Shown in pieces: positions 58,340-64,000 of a stretch of DNA of 64,000 nucleotides. The stretch spans positions 37,908,501-37,972,500 of the forward strand of contig NC_092568.1 of NCBI RefSeq assembly GCF_037975245.1. The letters are read 5' to 3'. The notes beneath the pieces are model-generated. The model searched no databases and was not told the origin of the DNA. It was given only the letters and a program-made list of their open reading frames with translations. The DNA comes from Apostichopus japonicus. Taxonomy: Eukaryota; Echinodermata; Holothuroidea; Aspidochirotida; Stichopodidae. The translations under genes and the position numbers were made by a program. Every line of letters starts with the position of its first letter. Positions within the stretch are counted from its first letter, which is position 1.

Positions 58340-61300
58340 CTGTAACAGATGAGAGGGGAAACAAGGGAGGTAAAAAATAAAGTACGCTTGCAGAGTAATG
58401 AAGTGCATTCCCTCTCCATTCATCTTCACAAGTGAATAGGAACCCCCTTCCCCTCCCCCGGGAAAAAAAAAATCAGTCTCCAGATGACACTCAATACAAA
58501 CACTAATTGATACTTACTTTACTTAACTACTGCACTTGAAAGTACAGAAAAGCTCCACAAAATATGTTACCCGCACAAAAACTTTCCAGGTTCATACTTA
58601 TCAGCCGATCTTCATTCAAGTTTCAATCGCAACACCTTATAAATGAACTCTTGTGAATTGCAACACTGTTGAGCGATTTCCACCAACACTGCCACTGTGC
58701 ATTCTAACCCCTGACCATCCTCCTTCCATCCTCTCCTCATCCTCTCCTTATCCTCTCCCCATCCTCCTTCCATCCTCTCCCATGCCTAAGGTCCAAACAA
58801 AGAGCCTAATTCTTGGGTAGACACTGAGAACTTAACACGGTAGTCCTTGCTCACACCACTAACGATTACTATTATATATTATATTACCATTACTATGTAA
58901 ATGTTTGTTCATATAGATGATATACTGTATGTTCCATTGGTTCGACTCATTCTGAGAATGGCAAAACCCTTCCCTGTCACCACTACTGCCCGTCCTTACA
59001 TTCCATCCCTGTCCACCTCTTATCTTCAGTGTTAAGCTGCTTTTCAAAGCTAATTGGTGAATTACTGGACACAAGTCATGATGGATGGATGAATGAACAA
59101 ATGAAGGAAAGACAGCTGAAGACATGAATGAATAAATTACCTTCCTGTCCTGTCCCAGTTTTTATCCTGAAACCTCAACACTGATGTTGTGTTACCAATA
59201 CTACTGTACTACAGTACTATACTGTAGGTATGGCACTCTGTACTGTATCTATTACTGTGTTGTATACTTACTGTAAATTACATTTGGCCCCAGAAAAGTT
59301 CAAACTGGAAAAGTGTATGTACATAAATGAAGAGGCAATCTACTCTGGAGGCCAAGCCTATCAGCAAAATGCCCTTCTTTACCCACCAATAACAGATAAA
59401 CAGTTCTGTCTTTTCTTTTGTTCAGAACAACTTAAAGAGTCTGCTCATTCTCATTGATATTTGTTCGACAATAATGTGAAACATTTCATCCACACAAAAA
59501 CAGAAAACAAAGAAAAAACAATGAAGGCAACTCTTCTATACCTGCACATAGAATACAACTTAACTGGTAAACAAAGAAAGAAAAAACATCCAACAAAAAA
59601 ACAAAACAAACAAGGTGACAAAAATTATATCTACAGTAAAACAGCAATCCTCAAAAGCCTTGTGAATAATTCTGCCTTAAGAAGCACTTGACTGTGATTC
59701 TCATGTGTTTTGAATCTTGTATTCAGTCAATTCCATACGGGTATAAATGTAGGCGTTGAGGAGTGAATATCTTTTATTGCTCAGAGCTCAGTGGTTGACC
59801 GTGATATGCATTTCCGAGAAGATTCATGCTAAAAGGATTCTCCAATGACAGGAGACAGCCAGTAGCTGATAAGAGCCTTATCCGTTCCAAACTGTTTACT
59901 AACCTTTCACATACGTCAAACTTGATGGCTATTAAGGAATGCCTCTGTTTGCCTTTTAACTCTTTCAAGAAGGTGGTCAAAGAAGAGTCATAGTACTAAC
60001 TGTGTGTGTGGACTGTACTAATATGATTCAGCACAGTGCAGTACAGTAGGTAAAGTACTTAGTGTATGCATCACTCAGGTTTAACATGTCATGACAACAA
60101 TACCTCAAATTTAAGAATGTCTCGTGTTAGAGAATAAATATCATAGACTTAGAACATTTATGCCAAAGTTAACTCAAGAGTTAAATCATCCTATACACAG
60201 AGATACCTTGACCAGGAATTATTCACATTGTCATGGACTATAATATAGAATAACAATAGTACCAGCAGAAAGGAAGTTGAAGGTCAGTCACCAACCAAAA
60301 CAAAGAAATGAAATACCTTGCAGGGCAAAAAATAAAAGCACTTCAATATTACTCTGGTAGCTGCAACATGACAAAATACTCTAGCACTAACAGCTGTAGG
60401 TTTGTACATGTTTGTTGCACTTTTCATTAATAGCAATGCAACAATAAAGCAAAGGACGCTAGGAATAGATGTGAAGATACTGGAAATTGCAAATAACAAA
60501 CATTACATTTGTAATCAATTACTGTTCAGAAACCTTTCAGATCATTTTTATCTAGATGAATCTGCTACAAACTACCTTACAGTACATTGAAAGGCTGTGC
60601 TTTTAGTTGCACTACACAATCACAAAGATGGTGAACAGTTTCTTCTGATGTACTGTATACTGTACACAGTGTTTCAACCAACGTTATGAAACTGTAAGCA
60701 TTCATTTCTAACCCTAATAATATCTGCGGTAAGCACAAATGTCTGATTGCCACTACCAGAGTTATCAAAATTATAAAATTCACTAACCCTAAGAGCTGCC
60801 TGACAAACCCATACACAATGTTGATGACAGGTCATTTCCAGAAACAGTCTATATGACAAACCCATACACAACATTGTGCAGCCTTAATGCATGTAATATA
60901 TCACAAAGTTTAAATCTGGCAGTACCGTGAAAAGATTTTGGGGACAAGAATTCCCGTCTGTTCCAAACCCATAGAAGATTTAAGACTGGAAGTTTTTAAG
61001 TTACCTCAGTAGAATCAGTTAAAATGAGCTAGCTTGATCATATGTGAAGGTCTCCCTTTACCATGTCCCTATAGTTTCTACCTTCCTATAAAATGAAATA
61101 TATAATTGCAGCTCTGAGAGACAAACATTTAAGCACTATTATTACTCCTTATTGTGAATGATGGCCTCTTTGCCATCTGTGTTAGATGTGACTTCAGTCC
61201 ATGACAATAAATCTCCATTAATACTCTATGAGTTGATTTATCTGCTGAAGAGACTGCATCAAACTACCTTAAATGCTCTACAATACTGGTTAATGGAAAC

Positions 61301-61841
61301 CAAGGGTGTAAAATAGACATAGAAATAGAAAAATAAGCTTGCAATCTGTTGAGTAGTGAAAATACACAGTTAATAAAATGCATTAACTCTGAAAGGGTTC
61401 CTTAAAGCCTAAAATCACAGTTTTGAGGTTTTTTAGTCAGGAAATGATTTTGTATTATATTTCAGTTAAGCTTTAATACACACATACCGTATACTCTAAT
61501 AATGAGCTCTTCTGCATTGAGCTTTGAAGCAGTAAGAATAAAGACACAAACGTTGTCTTGAAATGCTTAAAACAAGAATATGTCTTCAGTTAAGATGTAG
61601 TAAATATATATCAAGATTTTCTTCTTCTGCATAGACCTATAAATCTTTAGGTCAAATTATAACAAAAGAATTTAGGTAATTTTCAACTCCTTTCCTTACC
61701 TGTACAAGCTCTTCTGCGAAATGATTGCAGTTTTTGTGTATTAAGTGGTAGCCGTCACCGGGATATTTCTTGCCGAGACATTCCACAACTTTGGATACAT
61801 CAACTTCTGGCAAGTCTGTTACACCTAGTTCTATTGTCTCC
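58133..61841 (-). CDS. DESI2: DESI2/PPPDE1-type isopeptidase, last two coding exons (5' partial)
   Basis: Minus-strand exons 61841-61700 and 58339-58133 encode the C-terminal ~115 residues. DESI2 is a PPPDE-fold cysteine peptidase described as acting on ubiquitin/SUMO conjugates in the cytoplasm. Its catalytic Cys lies in HKNCNHF, seen here as YHLIHKNCNHFAEELVQ. After the junction comes ILCNKQIPSWINRLA, then RLPFLEKMLPKEWLTP, nearly matching the vertebrate protein, and a diverged acidic/Leu tail ending before TGA at 58135-58133. The catalytic His and the rest of the fold are encoded by exons upstream, beyond the right edge of the window or not found within it. The gene converges with CCDC97. 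Confidence 0.94.
58340..61699 (-). other. DESI2 intron
   Basis: AT-rich. It contains pyrimidine-rich TCCTCTCC repeats near 58720-58785, dense TACTGTA/TACAGTA words at 59200-59275, 60030-60060 and 60580-60680, and a two-copy repeat of ATGACAAACCCATACACAA type near 60800-60875. Open frames here are not supported as exons. Confidence 0.65.
61700..61841 (-). CDS. DESI2: DESI2 exon with catalytic cysteine
   Basis: On the minus strand the acceptor is CATCCACAG and the donor GTAAGG. The first base completes a split codon; 47 codons follow: ETIELGVTDLPEVDVSKVVE, then the KNCNHF active-site motif and EELVQ. The next exon joins in phase 0. Confidence 0.95.
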
Positions 61842-64000
61842 CTGTGGATGTGGGAAATTTAAGCAAAATAATATTAAAAAGACTGAAGACACGGTTGCCA
61901 AAAAGAAAGGGGGAAAAAAAAGGAATAAAGAAATAAAGCCGAACAAAAGAAAGAAAAATAATATGTTTAACAAGAGAACAAATAGAAGCTCTACATAATT
62001 ATCCAATTTATGAATGAAGTGACACAGAATATTGCAGAGAAGACAATACAAGAGCAATGAAAGATGGAAATTACAGATCTGTGCAACTTGTACAGTACAG
62101 TAGGAAGAAATTAATGAAGACACAATGGGTTATATACAGTATAATATTGAACAACATGATGAATGCAGCTATTTTCTTTTGCTTCATATAAAAATACTGG
62201 AGTGGTACAGTATTTAGTGCCCTTGAGCAAAAACTAAACTATTTGTTAAATTGCAGATTCTTGCAACGCTTTTCAACGAAAGCATACAGCAAATCACCTT
62301 GGCATTCTGTAAACTGTACCGTAAGCAACATCACTAATTAGCAAAAACTTAGCAGACGTCCTTGTTCCAGAATATCCCAGGAGAATGTTTTCATTATTAA
62401 GTTGTGACTTAAAAATACTTATCAACAGCAAGTATTATAAACTGAATCTCTTGGGTGAGAAATAGAATGGAAGGCACATTGCGCTGATCACATGAGGGAG
62501 ACTGTGACAGTGAACTGTAGCTGGCCGTACTGTACTTACAACATGAAAATACTGCAGTTACTTTCAGAAACGTTAAAAAGGACAATGTACATAGAACAAA
62601 GAAATACAGAAATTTATGATTTAATGAGTGTGAGGTTGTCAAAGAGACTTTTAAAATCAGTCTTACATAGTTTCTAGTCTCTCACAACTTGTGTTTCATA
62701 ATTTGGCAGTTCATAAAGTTTTCATTGCATATAGGTTTTATGTCTACTGTTTGTGCCAAAATAGTAAACACATGAAAGAAAAGTCTGTTAAACCTGTGTC
62801 TTGGGTGGCAAACTGCAGTAATTAATAAAGAATGCCAGAACTAATCTACTTTAGAAGTACTAACTCATTAGATGAATGCATTACACTTCAGGAATCAGTA
62901 TGTTAAGATTGAAATGAATCTCGTAAAGGAATGATGTGCAATACTATAGGAGATTTACTCTTCCTGGAATTGAAAAATTACTGTATACAGTATATGCAGT
63001 ATAACCATGTGCAGCGATGGTTGCACTCACTGTAACTGTTTTACACATTACACTATATACTGTAGACAGACAGTAACTTTGTTATGTACATGGACCACCA
63101 AGTTATGCTGTTTTTATTTGCTTGACAGATCTGCTCAAATATGCTAATATTGATTACTGGACACCGACAAAAACTGATAGATCATCTTAAAAGAAAAAAA
63201 AAATCATATAAAAACCCAAGTACTGTTATGCTGTAGAACAAGCTACTGTAAGTGCACTATATAGATGCAGTTCATGTCCTTCCGAAATACAGTAGCCTAC
63301 TCTATAGTACTATAACAGAAAAGCTAATCTGTCAGTTTGAATATTTTTTACACTCTGTCTTTTTGAGAGAATTTTGTCACTCTAATAACTAGAGACCAAA
63401 CAAGGAAGCAAGGTGCCACTTCCTATCAAGGTTCTTCTCAGCATACAGTACACTGATGTTATGTATGAAAAAGTCAACTTGCCATGCTATAGTCACAGAT
63501 AAATATTCTTATATGAAGCGTGACATTGTTATTACTTTGCATAATTTAACAAGTGCAAAACTATACCTGGAGGGATATATGGTGAAATTTGGAGCGAGTG
63601 AATATTTTACAGCCGCACTTGCCATTCCTCTAGGCATTCTTGACACAAGAGTAGTTTAATAGAAGAGCTGAATCTCTTCCAGGGGCTAATAATAATGAAT
63701 GTATTCATAATGTGCATTGATCAAAGTCCCAGCATATCAAGTTGAAATGATAAACTCCTTAATATGTGATTGAGAATAAATGGATGTCTTAAACCGTAAA
63801 CGTTTTATAGGGGGATAAGCTCATTACTGTAGTTTCTTTGCCATTTTTACGGTGTATATCTATATACTGTATGCATATAACACATACATACACAGCTTCA
63901 TTGGTATCAGAATCAAGAAATCTATTTTATATGAGTGACTCAGCTAACAGCTATGTTAACCTACTGTAATCTGTATATATGCACCCATGTATGTCCAGTG
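61842..64000 (-). other. DESI2 upstream intron sequence
   Basis: Searched by eye on the minus strand for the upstream DESI2 exon (the Gly/His-rich part of the fold); none found. Exceptionally rich in TACAGTA/TACTGTA words. No other gene supported. Confidence 0.55.

Noticed and set aside
58340-58429. N-terminal extension of the last DESI2 exon (Met-led open frame)
   Set aside because: A CTGTTACAG acceptor and homology both place the exon start at 58339; upstream residues are intron.

Overview
The window is animal genomic DNA: compact exons separated by long AT-rich introns, canonical GT-AG splice sites, decayed transposon copies, a tRNA-derived SINE and many tandem arrays. The encoded proteins have clear vertebrate counterparts but are diverged from them. 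An invertebrate is likely and a deuterostome such as an echinoderm is plausible, but nothing here proves the clade.

Three protein-coding genes are supported. (1) Positions 76-26012, plus strand: the last 20 coding exons of a DAAM-family formin (933 residues from the GBD/FH3 region through FH1, FH2 and DAD to the stop); its first exons lie upstream of the window. Every exon junction keeps the reading frame. (2) Positions 38626-43769, plus strand: a complete three-exon CCDC97 orthologue (367 residues). (3) Positions 61841 down to 58133, minus strand: the last two coding exons of a DESI2/PPPDE1-type cysteine isopeptidase, including the catalytic cysteine; its 5' exons lie beyond the right edge. 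DAAM and CCDC97 run head-to-tail; CCDC97 and DESI2 converge. The three have no evident functional link: actin nucleation downstream of Wnt/planar polarity, a nuclear acidic protein, and a ubiquitin/SUMO-type peptidase.

The most unusual feature is inside DAAM. Several tandem repeats are built from exon edges of the gene itself. A 143-bp repeat carries the 3' end of exon 12 with its splice donor about seven times. A partial copy of exon 15 has gained a strong polypyrimidine/AG acceptor. A 35-bp hairpin-forming array starts exactly at the exon 16 donor. A 105-bp array of 12 units starts inside the last coding exon and repeats the C-terminal codons and stop through the 3' region. Other introns hold 56-bp and about 180-bp arrays and a near-perfect 37-bp hairpin.

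The gene-poor remainder (27.2-38.6 kb, 43.8-58.1 kb and the DESI2 introns) holds a 10-unit hairpin array at 33.9-34.7 kb, a TTAA-flanked MITE at 35.4 kb, a tRNA-derived SINE at 44.0 kb, a hammerhead-ribozyme-like motif with flanking inverted repeats at 45.9 kb, a 647-bp hAT-type element with perfect 8-bp target duplications at 47.0 kb, and a likely second hAT-type MITE at 57.4 kb. The right end is conspicuously rich in TACAGTA/TACTGTA words. No rRNA, functional tRNA gene, CRISPR array or intact transposase was seen.
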